Positions 43,903 through 51,995 of a stretch of 64,000 bases of DNA are shown one piece after another. Numbering within the stretch: position 1 is the stretch's first letter; each line of letters opens with the position of its first letter. Source of the DNA: Oceanobacillus salinisoli. Its GTDB lineage: Bacteria; Bacillota; Bacilli; Bacillales; Amphibacillaceae. The stretch covers positions 154,649 through 218,648 of the forward strand of contig NZ_WOFB01000012.1 in NCBI RefSeq assembly GCF_009733865.1, read 5' to 3'. Made by a program: the position numbers and the translations under genes. The notes beneath the pieces are model-generated. The model had not been told where the DNA came from and did not search any database. It saw only the letters and a list, made by a program, of their open reading frames with translations.

Positions 43903-45543
43903 ATGAATAGATTGAAATATAATTTCATCTATCGTTTTACGGTGATTGTATGGATGGTTATCAGGTTTATTGTTCAGATTTATTTTTTTCATTTCAGAAA
44001 CACCATTTGGGATGAGAAAGCTAAAACAAAATGGAATGCACTTTTAGTGAAAATGGCTAAGGAATACCGAGTAAAAGCAGAGAGGCTTGGCGGAATTTTA
44101 ATTAAAGGTGGCCAGTTTTTAAGTACGAGAACGGATTTTATGCCGGACGTATTTATTAAAGAACTGACAGAATTAGTGGATCACGTGTCTCCGATGCCAT
44201 ATAAGTATGCCAAAGATTTGCTGGAGGAAGAATGGGGGACGAGCCTTGATACGCATGTAAAAGCCATCAAAAAATCATCGATTGCATCGGCATCCATTGG
44301 AGAAGTATATCGTGCGATGCTGAAGGATGGAACAGTTGTGGCCATTAAAGTGCAGCGTTACCGGATAGATGAAATTTTTCATAAAGATTTTATTGCATTA
44401 AGAATGGTATTTTGGATTTTAAAAGTGTTTACCGGTTTTGGAAAGCGGGCAGATTTAAAGGCAATTTACCGGGAACTTGTGATGGTCATGGACCGGGAAT
44501 TGGATTTTGAACAGGAGCTGCAATTTGCCCAGTATTTTAAGGAACGTTACCAGGAGAAGATGGACATCCACATACCTAAGTATTATGAAAGGCTAAGTAC
44601 AAAGAAAGTACTTGTTATGGAATGGATAGAAGGTGCCAAAATAACGGATACAGTCTTTATAAAACGACATCAGATCGATGTGGAGTACGCCACAAAAGTT
44701 ATCTTTGATTTTTATATGGATCAGTTTTTGCGTGCTGGGAAATTCCATGCTGATCCCCATGCAGGAAATATTATGATACAAGAAAATGGACGAGTGGCAA
44801 TCCTTGATTTTGGCATGGTTGGCGAGATCAAACAAAAAGATATTGAGCATTTTAAGTTATTTGTACAAGGTTTCATTATCGAAAATTATGATATGGTCGT
44901 GGATGCCCTCTATAAAATGAATTTTATATTGCCTAATGCGGATAAGCGGAAACTGAAAAGGGTCATTGAAGAAACGATAGAAATATATTCCAATGGGTCG
45001 TTAAAAAACTTGGACGCAAAAGTAATGAAGCACATTAATGAAGAAATTAATATGATTATTAAAGATGAGGCAATTCAGCTACCAGCAAATTACGCGTATT
45101 TACTAAGAGCCGTCTCTATTATTGCGGGAGTCATTTTTGCCATTAATCCGCAATTGGACATCATTAAATGGGCTAAGCCAAAAATCAAGGACTGGTTTGG
45201 CAGAAAAAGCATTGTGGAATCAGTGACAAAACAGTATGCCAAAAATGCTGCAGAACCACTTTTATCTTATCCAAGAGCATTACTTACCTTCCTGGAAAGT
45301 GGGGAAAGGGATAGGAAGTGGGACAAGGAAAAACATTATATGGATTTAAAGCATCAATTTTATTTACTTTTAGAGATCATATCCTTTATCATGGTAGTAA
45401 CAGGAATATTTATTTGCCTTTATGGTTTGAGCATGGGAATGGAAATGACAGGAATAATTGGTTTAATTGTCACAGGCATTTTTACTGTATTAGTTGGTAT
45501 CATTATAATGTTTCATTATCGGTTGATACGTCATAAACGGTAA
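43903..45543 (+). CDS. ABC1/AarF (UbiB-like) atypical kinase family protein
   Basis: 546 residues. The family marks are all visible: LGGILIKGGQFLSTR (K-x-G-Q motif), ASASIGEVYRAM (A-rich nucleotide loop), VAIKVQRY (lysine), ELDFEQELQFAQYF, FHADPHAGNIMI and AILDFGMVG (metal-binding DFG). Two helices near the C-terminus (ISFIMVVTGIFICLYGL, IIGLIVTGIFTVLVGIIIM) anchor it in the membrane. Bacterial members support quinone biosynthesis or lipid homeostasis through an ATPase-like activity. The ATG at 43903 with GGGGAG is preferred to the TTG at 43864. The phasin-like gene follows after 14 bases. Confidence 0.92.
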   Translation: MNRLKYNFIYRFTVIVWMVIRFIVQIYFFHFRNTIWDEKAKTKWNALLVKMAKEYRVKAERLGGILIKGGQFLSTRTDFMPDVFIKELTELVDHVSPMPYKYAKDLLEEEWGTSLDTHVKAIKKSSIASASIGEVYRAMLKDGTVVAIKVQRYRIDEIFHKDFIALRMVFWILKVFTGFGKRADLKAIYRELVMVMDRELDFEQELQFAQYFKERYQEKMDIHIPKYYERLSTKKVLVMEWIEGAKITDTVFIKRHQIDVEYATKVIFDFYMDQFLRAGKFHADPHAGNIMIQENGRVAILDFGMVGEIKQKDIEHFKLFVQGFIIENYDMVVDALYKMNFILPNADKRKLKRVIEETIEIYSNGSLKNLDAKVMKHINEEINMIIKDEAIQLPANYAYLLRAVSIIAGVIFAINPQLDIIKWAKPKIKDWFGRKSIVESVTKQYAKNAAEPLLSYPRALLTFLESGERDRKWDKEKHYMDLKHQFYLLLEIISFIMVVTGIFICLYGLSMGMEMTGIIGLIVTGIFTVLVGIIIMFHYRLIRHKR

Positions 45544-45557
45544 AGGAGGTTTCGGCA

Positions 45558-45878
45558 ATGAGCGACTATTTGAAAAAAGGATTTTTACTAGGTATTGGTG
45601 CTGCTGTCAGTGGAAAAGAAAAGCTGGAGCAGAAATTAAAAGAACTTGTTGAAAAAAACGAGATTACCCAGGAACAAGCAAAATCAGTGATGGATAATTT
45701 TATTGAAAAAGGCGACACCAAAAAACAGGAATGGACTTCCAAACAAAAAGAACAAACACAGAAATGGGCCAGAGAAATTGGCCTTGCCACGAAAGAAGAA
45801 GTGGATGAACTAAAAAAACGAGTAAGTGCCCTGGAAGAAAAGCTTTCAGATGAAAATAACCCAATAGAAGAAGAGTGA
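45558..45878 (+). CDS. Phasin-like (PhaF/PhaI family) helical protein
   Basis: 106 residues, almost entirely helical with a C-terminal coiled coil (KKRVSALEEKLSDENN). KKGFLLGIGAAVSGKEKLEQ at the N-terminus and EITQEQAKSVMDNFIEKGD fit the small phasin-like proteins that in many Bacillaceae follow aarF. AAGGAGG lies eight bases upstream. Translation starts 14 bases after aarF, so the two form an operon. Function not established; a role at the membrane or on lipid granules is possible. Confidence 0.8.
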   Translation: MSDYLKKGFLLGIGAAVSGKEKLEQKLKELVEKNEITQEQAKSVMDNFIEKGDTKKQEWTSKQKEQTQKWAREIGLATKEEVDELKKRVSALEEKLSDENNPIEEE

Positions 45879-45903
45879 GCAGCATGTTTCACTCTTTTTT
45901 TTA
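45872..45903 (+). terminator. Terminator of the aarF-phasin operon
   Basis: AGAGTGA pairs with TCACTCT and eight or so T follow. The upstream arm overlaps the stop codon. A second CCTCT/AGAGG hairpin followed by TTTTG is at 45981-46000. Confidence 0.85.
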
Positions 45904-46010
45904 CATTAGTAATAGCTAAGATATTACAAAAACACCCGATTTTAAAAACGAATGTTTACATGTTAAGAAATGATTAAAGCCTCTTTTTGGAGAGGTTTTG
46001 TTGTTATGAA

Positions 46011-46106
46011 TTGATATAAACTTCGAACTAAATGAGAGTAGTTTATTACCGGAGCGGTAGGTACAACACCAACTTAGCATCTGAACTTAGTTCGCGTTTA
46101 TATCAA
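46011..46106. mobile_element. MITE-like element with 20-bp inverted ends
   Basis: TTGATATAAACTTCGAACTA at the left and, reverse-complemented, TTGATATAAACGCGAACTAA at the right bound a 96-base segment with no gene. Inside, GGAGCGGTAGGTACAAC resembles part of the repeat near 12.0 kb. No target duplication is evident. The rest of the gap to 46428 is A+T-rich with no gene. Confidence 0.55.
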
Positions 46107-46428
46107 ATTCGAAATAAATTTTTTTGCAAAATGTAATAGACCCCATTAAAAGTCCGAACTAATTCGAATTTTATAGTAGAATAATATAGTGCTTGTTTCT
46201 TTTTGATTAAAATGCTTTTGTCCTACTTTCTAATACTCATAAGATAACTACACATTTGCTAAATACTTGATGACACCAAGTTCTCTAACACGTAAGGCAT
46301 AGAAGTATCCATATTGATTATTTTCAATAAAATCTAACAATTTAAAAATATCTGTTGATTTCTGGAAAAACTATAGTATAATGGAGTAAAATAAGACGAG
46401 TTGTTCAATATGGAGGGGTTATAGCGGT

Positions 46429-46590
46429 ATGGAGAACATTTTGCATTTATATGATGATGCGAGAAAGCAGCTAGGGAGACAGTTGCGGGAAGAGGAAGTT
46501 AATTTTTTGCAATGGATGTACAATCGCTATTCAGAAGAACAACAAAGCGGATGTGTAAAGAATTCAAAAGAAGCATATTCAAAGGCATAA
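46429..46590 (+). CDS. Small hypothetical protein, 53 residues
   Basis: MENILHLYDDARKQLGRQLR then EEEVNFLQWMYNRYSEEQQS. Charged and helical, no membrane segment. GGAGGGG lies ten bases before the ATG. A TATAAT-like box (CTATAGTATAATGG) about 50 bases upstream supports expression. Family not recognised. Confidence 0.55.
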   Translation: MENILHLYDDARKQLGRQLREEEVNFLQWMYNRYSEEQQSGCVKNSKEAYSKA

Positions 46591-46598
46591 AATAAAAG

Positions 46599-46632
46599 TA
46601 CATATTTATGTAAAATAGTACATAAATATGTA
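46599..46632. repeat. Perfect 14-bp inverted repeat
   Basis: TACATATTTATGTA and TACATAAATATGTA are exact reverse complements separated by AAATAG, directly after the small gene. It is pure A+T apart from a C and a G per arm and has no T-tract. It could be a regulator or recombination site. Confidence 0.6.
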
Positions 46633-46672
46633 AGCGTTTTACAAAAAATTTACCTTGAGGAGGTATCTCAGG

Positions 46673-46756
46673 GTGTCAATTTTGTATTATTTGGCATATA
46701 AAAATCTAACTTCACTCAGGTTTGAAATAAAAGGTTTGATAATTATCTTGAAATAA
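46673..46756 (+). pseudogene. Truncated N-terminus of a membrane protein (ABC permease-like)
   Basis: GAGGAGGT lies well placed before a GTG that reads SILYYLAYKNLTSLRFEIKG then LIIILK and stops exactly as the isolated island repeat begins. The N-terminus resembles FtsX-type ABC permeases. It looks like a gene start whose body has been replaced. Confidence 0.35.
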
Positions 46757-46870
46757 CTGGAGCAAGCGTTAAACAAGGCGATCAACAAAACGATCGTCTT
46801 TTTCTGTAATAAGATGAATCTTGGCAATAAAGAGCTTAATATTCCACTATTGGAGGGCACTTGTTATAAA
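46749..46870 (+). repeat. Isolated copy (pair) of the island repeat outside the island
   Basis: AATAACTGGAGCAAGCG then TTAAACAAGGCGATC (46752-46782), with a GGCGATC/GATCGTC hairpin ending in TTTTTC (46778-46802). It aligns well with the copy at 26940. A second weak copy, CACTATTGGAGGGC then ACTTGTTATAAAG, is at about 46843-46870, giving the familiar 90-115 base pair spacing. Confidence 0.6.
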
Positions 46871-46883
46871 GAAAGTGGAGTTT

Positions 46884-47055
46884 TTGGTAGAACGCTCAAA
46901 GAATAAAAGCCAAATCCTGGCAGGACATTGATGAATCAGAAAGTGATAATAAACCGTTGTCCGAAGAAGAAATAGAGCAATTAGGAAGTAAAGAAGGATA
47001 TATTTTAGGGGATGGTACAAAGCGTGAATTTGGACTACAAATTGATTTGCCATAA
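46884..47055 (+). pseudogene. C-terminal remnant of an unidentified protein
   Basis: A frame without a start, open from about 46890 to a TAA at 47053, reads RIKAKSWQDIDESESDNKPL then SEEEIEQLGSKEGYILGDGT and FGLQIDLP. The sequence looks protein-like, acidic and soluble. No family recognised. It follows the isolated repeat. Confidence 0.35.
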
Positions 47056-47131
47056 GTCCGGAGTTAAATTCATAGCAAAGTTAGATAAAGCCTCTCAAGA
47101 AAGAATTGTGACTGGGTAGATATGAAAAGGA

Positions 47132-47205
47132 GAGGCTTGAAATAACTAGCCTAATATTACTTGAAATGGTTCAATCACCGATTTTTGATGATAGGAACCA
47201 TTTTT
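47132..47205 (+). terminator. Second copy of the GGAGAGGCT...GGAACCATTTTT element
   Basis: AAATGGTTC (47164-47172) pairs with GAACCATTT (47195-47203) and TTTT follows; the loop again contains GATTTTTGATGAT. The block GGAGAGGCTTGAAAT and CTAGCC before it parallels 36893-36930. Upstream, AAGCCTCTC (47088-47096) pairs with GAGAGGCTT (47130-47138). Confidence 0.65.
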
Positions 47206-47357
47206 CGTTTAAGAACACTTATTAATTAACTGTAAAAACATAACTACAACTATGTTTATTTCACCATTATCTTCACTTTACCAATTCTTATTCTTTCCAA
47301 ATAAATCATGTTATAATGAAACCGGTGAAAATTAAGTGAGTTAAGGAGCGGTCCGTA

Positions 47358-47672
47358 ATGGCGGTGGCAAATGAAACGATTATAAAAAAGATGTTTAATG
47401 AACTGAACGAAGCCAAGGGAAATCAGCATAATCATGATAAATTGGTAAAGCACATAGCGAATGTAAAACTGCTCTGTGATTTATTTCTGGAGGAAGATGA
47501 TAAAGAAGCTATGGTCAAGCCTGTTCAAAATAAGGAGCAATTCTCCCAAGCGGAATTGAAAGCTATGATTGGGGAGCAGGAAGCAGTTAAAAAAATTCAG
47601 AAGGAACAATCGAAAAAGCTTCAGACCATTAATCACGAAGAAGCAAATGGGTCTTCTATTTTTGACTTTTAA
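47358..47672 (+). CDS. ywdI: YwdI family protein
   Basis: 104 residues. Start ANETIIKKMFNELNEAKGNQ, mid LVKHIANVKLLCDLFLEE, then a Lys/Gln/Glu-rich helix EQEAVKKIQKEQSKKLQTIN and the end SSIFDF. Function unknown. Its place just before ywdK matches B. subtilis, which supports the name. AAGGAGCGG precedes the ATG, and a TATAAT box at 47312-47317 may be its promoter. ywdK follows after 19 bases. Confidence 0.75.
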   Translation: MAVANETIIKKMFNELNEAKGNQHNHDKLVKHIANVKLLCDLFLEEDDKEAMVKPVQNKEQFSQAELKAMIGEQEAVKKIQKEQSKKLQTINHEEANGSSIFDF

Positions 47673-47691
47673 ATAGAAAGGTGAAAAGAGG

Positions 47692-48060
47692 ATGAAACTA
47701 TTTTTAGTATTAGGAGCGGTGAATGGCTTTTTAGCTGTAGCGCTCGGAGCTTTTGGAGCACATGGCTTAGAGGCCAGACTTACGGAGAAGCAATTGGGGA
47801 CGTGGAATACTGCGGTACAGTATCAAATGTTTCATACGATGGGATTAATTGCAGTTGGCCTTTTACTGGCAAAATTTCAAAGTGGTTCCTTAACATGGGC
47901 TGGCTGGATGTTCTTTATAGGTATCGTAATATTTTCTGGCAGTCTATATATCTATTCGACAACGGCGGTAAAGACGTTTGCGATGATTACTCCGATTGGC
48001 GGGGTAGCATTTTTAATTGGGTGGGTATTGCTTGGAATTAGTGTCATCCGTTATCTATAA
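47692..48060 (+). CDS. ywdK: YwdK, DUF423 membrane protein
   Basis: 122 residues with four helices. FLAVALGAFGAHGLEARL and QLGTWNTAVQYQMFHTMGLI are the DUF423 hallmarks. Integral membrane protein, function unknown. GAAAGGTG lies before the ATG and the gene is co-directional with ywdI. Confidence 0.92.
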   Translation: MKLFLVLGAVNGFLAVALGAFGAHGLEARLTEKQLGTWNTAVQYQMFHTMGLIAVGLLLAKFQSGSLTWAGWMFFIGIVIFSGSLYIYSTTAVKTFAMITPIGGVAFLIGWVLLGISVIRYL

Positions 48061-48064
48061 AGGT

Positions 48065-48316
48065 TTATAAACGAATCAGGATATACGTTGTGAAAATAAA
48101 GATGACTGCTGCGCGCAGTACTTGTTTTCCGGTATGTGCTGTATGGCCTTTCTGCCAATAAATAAGTGCATCACATATTAAACTTACACATACAAGGTAG
48201 AAGGTTAAGAGCATTAGGGTAAGATATCCTTGCACCATGGCAAGCAAGCCAAAAAAACCAGCAATCGCAATAGATAGGATTTCAATCAGCGTTATTTTTT
48301 CTGTTGGACTTCTCAT
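48065..48316 (-). CDS. Small three-helix membrane protein, hypothetical
   Basis: 83 residues: ITLIEILSIAIAGFFGLLAM, LTLMLLTFYLVCVSLICDAL and VLRAAVIFIFTTYILIRL are membrane spans. GAGGGGG lies upstream of the ATG. It converges with ywdK, the stops only four bases apart. No family recognised; B. subtilis has no counterpart I can name at this position. Confidence 0.7.
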   Translation of the reverse strand: MRSPTEKITLIEILSIAIAGFFGLLAMVQGYLTLMLLTFYLVCVSLICDALIYWQKGHTAHTGKQVLRAAVIFIFTTYILIRL

Positions 48317-48446
48317 CGAATCCCCCTCTTTGGAATAAATGAATCAGTGGAGGGTTATCCCCCATTGATTGTTAGATGGACGAATGAATCACGTGAGAAA
48401 TAGGATGATTACACGTCATTCGTCTCGTCCGTTAAACGTGTAAAGA

Positions 48447-48480
48447 AAAGGATGACACAGGATAAAGGTGTCATCCTTTT
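48447..48480. terminator. Bidirectional terminator downstream of gerQ
   Basis: AAAAGGATGACAC pairs with GTGTCATCCTTTT, giving T-runs on both strands. It lies 14 bases after the gerQ stop. Confidence 0.85.
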
Positions 48481-48494
48481 GTGTTTATCTGCCT

Positions 48495-49007
48495 TTATCT
48501 AGGCTGGTAAGTGCTTAGCTGTCCCCCTGCAAATGGGTATTCATAGTTAATTTCCTCATCAAACACAACATAATCGAGATAAACCATAAGTAATAAGTAA
48601 CGTCTTCCAGTGTCCGGGTCACTAAGGATAATATGGTCTCTGCCTGCTGCTTCAATAATGCCAGTAAATGTCATGGCATTCCACTCGGTATTGTTTTCAA
48701 AAGTCATGTATACCGTAACAAGCTTACCTTTGTTTAAGCGTAGAATGTTTTCAATATAGGATTGCTGAAGTGGCAGCATCCCAGGCACTTCGGAAACTGG
48801 TTGCTGCTGTTGGGTTTGTGTCGGCTGTGGCTGTTGCTGGACTGGCTGAGTTGGTTGGGCTGGTTGGTTTTGACCTTGTTGATATGGGTATCCAGCATAA
48901 GCTCCTGCAGGATATTGTCTCATCCCATAAGCTGGATAAAAATAATACGGATAAGCTGGAGTCGGATAGAAGCTCCCATACGGTTGATAAACATTATTCT
49001 CAGACAT
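48495..49007 (-). CDS. gerQ: Spore coat protein GerQ
   Basis: 170 residues. The first 75 are low-complexity Tyr/Pro/Gln (YGSFYPTPAYPYYFYPAYG, later QPTQPVQQQPQPTQTQQQQP), then a conserved domain: LPLQQSYIENILRLNKGKLV, GIIEAAGRDHIILSDPDTGR and YLLLMVYLDYVVFDEEINY. In B. subtilis GerQ is cross-linked into the coat by transglutaminase Tgl and needed to position CwlJ for germination. The start at 49007 follows GGGGAGGAA; the longer in-frame extension to 49133 lacks a ribosome site. Confidence 0.93.
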   Translation of the reverse strand: MSENNVYQPYGSFYPTPAYPYYFYPAYGMRQYPAGAYAGYPYQQGQNQPAQPTQPVQQQPQPTQTQQQQPVSEVPGMLPLQQSYIENILRLNKGKLVTVYMTFENNTEWNAMTFTGIIEAAGRDHIILSDPDTGRRYLLLMVYLDYVVFDEEINYEYPFAGGQLSTYQPR

Positions 49008-49415
49008 TAAAATTCCTCCCCTTTTTTGATGCTTTTTGGTGCCTGTCACTTCCCGAAATTTGTCGATTGGTGTCTTAGTTTCGGAAAGGTTTCTTATTCC
49101 TATTCTTTTATCTTTAGACTGCTGGGCAGTCAATCAAGCAGTGTTCGAAAAAATGGTTTAAGAATCTCTGGTTTTTCATTCATTTTGGATTCATCAAACA
49201 TACTAAGGTCGTCTACGTTTCCCTGTATCCCTGTCAAAAGACCGCCTTTATGCTATTAATTCCTATCTAATAAAATATCACCTCAGTTTAAAAAGGGATG
49301 CTTTTCCATGGAGATTCATCGTACTTTCACCCAAAAATAACTCCTCTTTCTGCCCAAAATCTAGGATGCTAGACTCAATATTTATATGTATGTAAATACC
49401 CAGAAAAAGATGACT

Positions 49416-49451
49416 AAAAAAAGACTTTCCGTTATAAACAGAAAGTCTTTT
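49416..49451 (-). terminator. Terminator of hemQ
   Basis: AAAAAAAGACTTTC pairs with GAAAGTCTTTT. On the minus strand the T-run follows the stem, about 65 bases after the hemQ stop. The remaining gap to gerQ (49008-49415) shows no gene. Confidence 0.85.
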
Positions 49452-49516
49452 GTCATAAATGAGTCTACTATAGAAAATCGCGAACAGAGTTTCATCTGTT
49501 CTTTAATTTCCGCATA

Positions 49517-50269
49517 TTACAATGAAAAATAAGTATCCACGTCGTCTTTTGGTAGGTAATTTCCGACCAGGAAGTCACCGAATTCCGCGTATTTGGAAGT
49601 TACTTCATCAAAGCGCATTTCGTAAACAATTTTTTTAAATTGTAATGGATCGTGAGCAAATAGGGTTACGCCCCATTCCCATTCATCTAAACCAATAGAA
49701 CCGGAAATGATTTCTTTCACTTTTCCTGCATATTTACGACCGGTCATGCCATGTTCATAAAGCAGTCTAGTTCGTTCCGCCTTATCAATGGCAAACCAGT
49801 TTGCATCTTTCCAGCGGCGGCGTGCCATTGGATAGAAGCAAGCATGTTCCCATTTAGGAAGAATTGGTTTAAGGAGTGCCTCTACCTTAGAATTCAATTC
49901 ACGGTCTCTTCCTTCATCCATCGGGTTGTGCATCGTCTTTTCCACAATAGACACATAGGAGTAGCCAGGAATCAAATAGTCACCAATTTTGGACTTATTC
50001 AATTCTCTTTGAATCTCTTCCAGCACGTCCATTGTCGGTCTTAGAAAAATAAAGATTAAATCTGCCTTATTTCCAACTACTTTATAAATGGATTGGCTTC
50101 CGTTCTTTTGTTCTTCCACAGCTTCCCATTTGGAGATTAATTCTTTAAATTCTGCCACAGCTTCGGTTCTTTCTTTCTCATTTGCCACTTTCCAGGAAGC
50201 CCAGTCAAACACGCGTGAATCATGTAGCATACACCAGCCATCCATTGTTACTACTGCTTCTGCTGCCAT
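49517..50269 (-). CDS. hemQ: Coproheme decarboxylase HemQ (chlorite dismutase family)
   Basis: 250 residues. The active-site tyrosine is Tyr146 in ACFYPMARRR and the proximal haem ligand is His173 in LLYEHGMTGRKYAGK; NWF and DEWEWGVTLFAHDPLQFKK follow. This matches Firmicute HemQ rather than true chlorite dismutase, which has an arginine-lined pocket. It decarboxylates coproheme III to haem b with peroxide, the last step of the Gram-positive pathway. GGAGAGAATAAATAA lies before the ATG. Divergent from pta, as in B. subtilis. Confidence 0.95.
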   Translation of the reverse strand: MAAEAVVTMDGWCMLHDSRVFDWASWKVANEKERTEAVAEFKELISKWEAVEEQKNGSQSIYKVVGNKADLIFIFLRPTMDVLEEIQRELNKSKIGDYLIPGYSYVSIVEKTMHNPMDEGRDRELNSKVEALLKPILPKWEHACFYPMARRRWKDANWFAIDKAERTRLLYEHGMTGRKYAGKVKEIISGSIGLDEWEWGVTLFAHDPLQFKKIVYEMRFDEVTSKYAEFGDFLVGNYLPKDDVDTYFSL

Positions 50270-50713
50270 TTATTTATTCTCTCCTTTATCATTCGAAAAT
50301 ATTTACTATAAGAGGTTGTTCAAAAAGTCCGGTGAAAAAGGTACATCACATTTCTGTTGGCTCACTTATCCATTGCCCGGTATGGTCAGGAACTTCTGCT
50401 AAACTTGCCATCCCCCTTAAAAAAATTTCGTGGAGTTGGTCATTGCCCGAATATTCCCTGTCCTTTTGCAACGTAGAAGTGATCACCTCGAACGGCCCTT
50501 TCTAACCTAACATTTGAACACGCACTATAACATTATATTTTTACTATAGCATAATTGGGGTAACCTATTCACATGGAAGGGTTGTCAATCAATGTAATTT
50601 TAATGGATTGTCAATTCTTTGTCAAAATTTGTAAGATAACATAGACAATTTCTTTAAATTGGGTATGGATTCATTTATGATAGTATTGGAAATGAAAATT
50701 GGAGGTTTGTGAA
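50270..50713. other. Intergenic region between hemQ and pta
   Basis: About 440 bases, no gene. It starts with GAGGTTGTTCAAAAAGTCC, similar to GGTTGTTCGAAAATTAGG at 55640, so part is probably a dispersed repeat remnant. A TTGTCA ... TAGACA pair near 50618-50647 is a weak promoter candidate for pta. No cre box was recognised with confidence. Confidence 0.4.
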
Positions 50714-51691
50714 TTGAGTAACTTATTTGATCAGCTTACAAATAAAATATCAGGAAAAGATAAAAAGATTGTATTTCCTGAAGGGTTGGACGAACGTATT
50801 TTAACGGCAGCAAGCAAACTGAGCCAAGATGGTGTAGTACTGCCAATCTTAATTGGAAATAAAGAAAGTATTGCACAAAAGGCGAAAGAAGTTGGCGTGG
50901 ATGTCACATCTTGTGAAATTTTAGATCCAAACAACTATCCGGATTTCGATGCGATGGTTCAGGCGTTTGTGGAACGTCGTAAAGGGAAAGCGACAGAGGA
51001 GGATGCACGCAAAATCCTGCTTGATGAAAACTATTTCGGAACCATGCTTGTATACATGAATAAAGCGGACGGCCTCGTTAGTGGAGCGGCACATTCTACA
51101 GCTGACACCGTACGTCCTGCATTACAAATTATTAAAACTAACGGCAGAGTAAAGAAAACTTCTGGTGTCTTCATCATGGTTCGTGACGAGGAAAAATATG
51201 TATTTGCAGACTGTGCCATCAACATTTCACCAAACAGCCAGGATTTAGCAGAAATTGCAGCAGAAAGTGCGGTTACGGCAAAACTATTTGACGTAGACCC
51301 ACGAATTGCGATGTTAAGCTTTTCAACGAAGGGTTCAGCGAAATCTCCAGAAACGGAAAAAGTGGAAGAAGCACTGAAAATTGCAAAAGAAAATGATCCT
51401 TCTCTTGTCATTGACGGAGAATTCCAATTCGATGCAGCATTTGTTCCAAGTGTTGCACAGAAAAAAGCTCCGGATTCTGTCATCAAAGGGGATGCGAATG
51501 TATTTATTTTTCCAAGTCTGGAAGCAGGAAACATTGGATACAAAATTGCACAGCGTCTAGGTAACTTTGAAGCGGTAGGGCCGATCCTTCAAGGGTTGAA
51601 CAAACCAGTCAATGACCTGTCACGAGGATGCAGTTCAGAAGATGTATATAAATTAGCTCTAATTACAGCAGCACAGGCGGTAGGAGAGTAA
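50714..51691 (+). CDS. pta: Phosphate acetyltransferase
   Basis: 325 residues. KIVFPEGLDERILTAASKL, then ADGLVSGAAHSTADTVRPAL, and C-terminal FPSLEAGNIGYKIAQRLGNF and GLNKPVNDLSRGCSSEDVYK are conserved Pta blocks; the SR-G-C stretch lies at the CoA/phosphate site. It interconverts acetyl-CoA and acetyl-phosphate in overflow metabolism. TTG at 50714 (LSNLFDQL) with GGAGG eight bases upstream is the likely start. Confidence 0.95.
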   Translation: MSNLFDQLTNKISGKDKKIVFPEGLDERILTAASKLSQDGVVLPILIGNKESIAQKAKEVGVDVTSCEILDPNNYPDFDAMVQAFVERRKGKATEEDARKILLDENYFGTMLVYMNKADGLVSGAAHSTADTVRPALQIIKTNGRVKKTSGVFIMVRDEEKYVFADCAINISPNSQDLAEIAAESAVTAKLFDVDPRIAMLSFSTKGSAKSPETEKVEEALKIAKENDPSLVIDGEFQFDAAFVPSVAQKKAPDSVIKGDANVFIFPSLEAGNIGYKIAQRLGNFEAVGPILQGLNKPVNDLSRGCSSEDVYKLALITAAQAVGE

Positions 51692-51698
51692 TTCTAAA

Positions 51699-51744
51699 AA
51701 AGGCTTAATGCAGTGATGAATGATCTGCTTTAAGCTTTTTTTTA
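51699..51744 (+). terminator. Terminator of pta
   Basis: GGCTTAA pairs with TTAAGCT, with an inner CAG/CTG stem, and eight T follow. Confidence 0.8.
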
Positions 51745-51924
51745 AATGTGAAAACCGCTTTTGGGGAGGGACTACAGGACACAATGAGAAGCCCATAAAT
51801 GACAAAAGCTGTGGTGGGTAAACCTCTGATGTTCATCTAACATGCAGTGAAGGTTGAAAAAACCCCTCCACTGATTGAAAATTTACTTTATCTGCCAGAG
51901 CACATAATCCATTTCTCCCACACA

Positions 51925-51995
51925 TATGAGCGGTCCACGCTTTTTATGAGCGGTTCTCTCCCACATTTGAGCGGTCGCTATTTTTTATGAACGCT
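51925..51995. repeat. GAGCGGT array, 20-21 bp period, overlapping the lipL 3' end
   Basis: GAGCGGTC at 51928, GAGCGGTT at 51948, GAGCGGTC at 51969 and GAACGCTT at 51989. TTTTTATGAGCG alternates with CCCACATTTGAGCG. The reverse complement is the array at 63.85-64.0 kb. The lipL stop codon (51944) lies inside the array. Confidence 0.75.

Noticed and set aside
51031..51543. 170-residue frame opposite pta
   Set aside because: Antisense shadow of a highly conserved gene.
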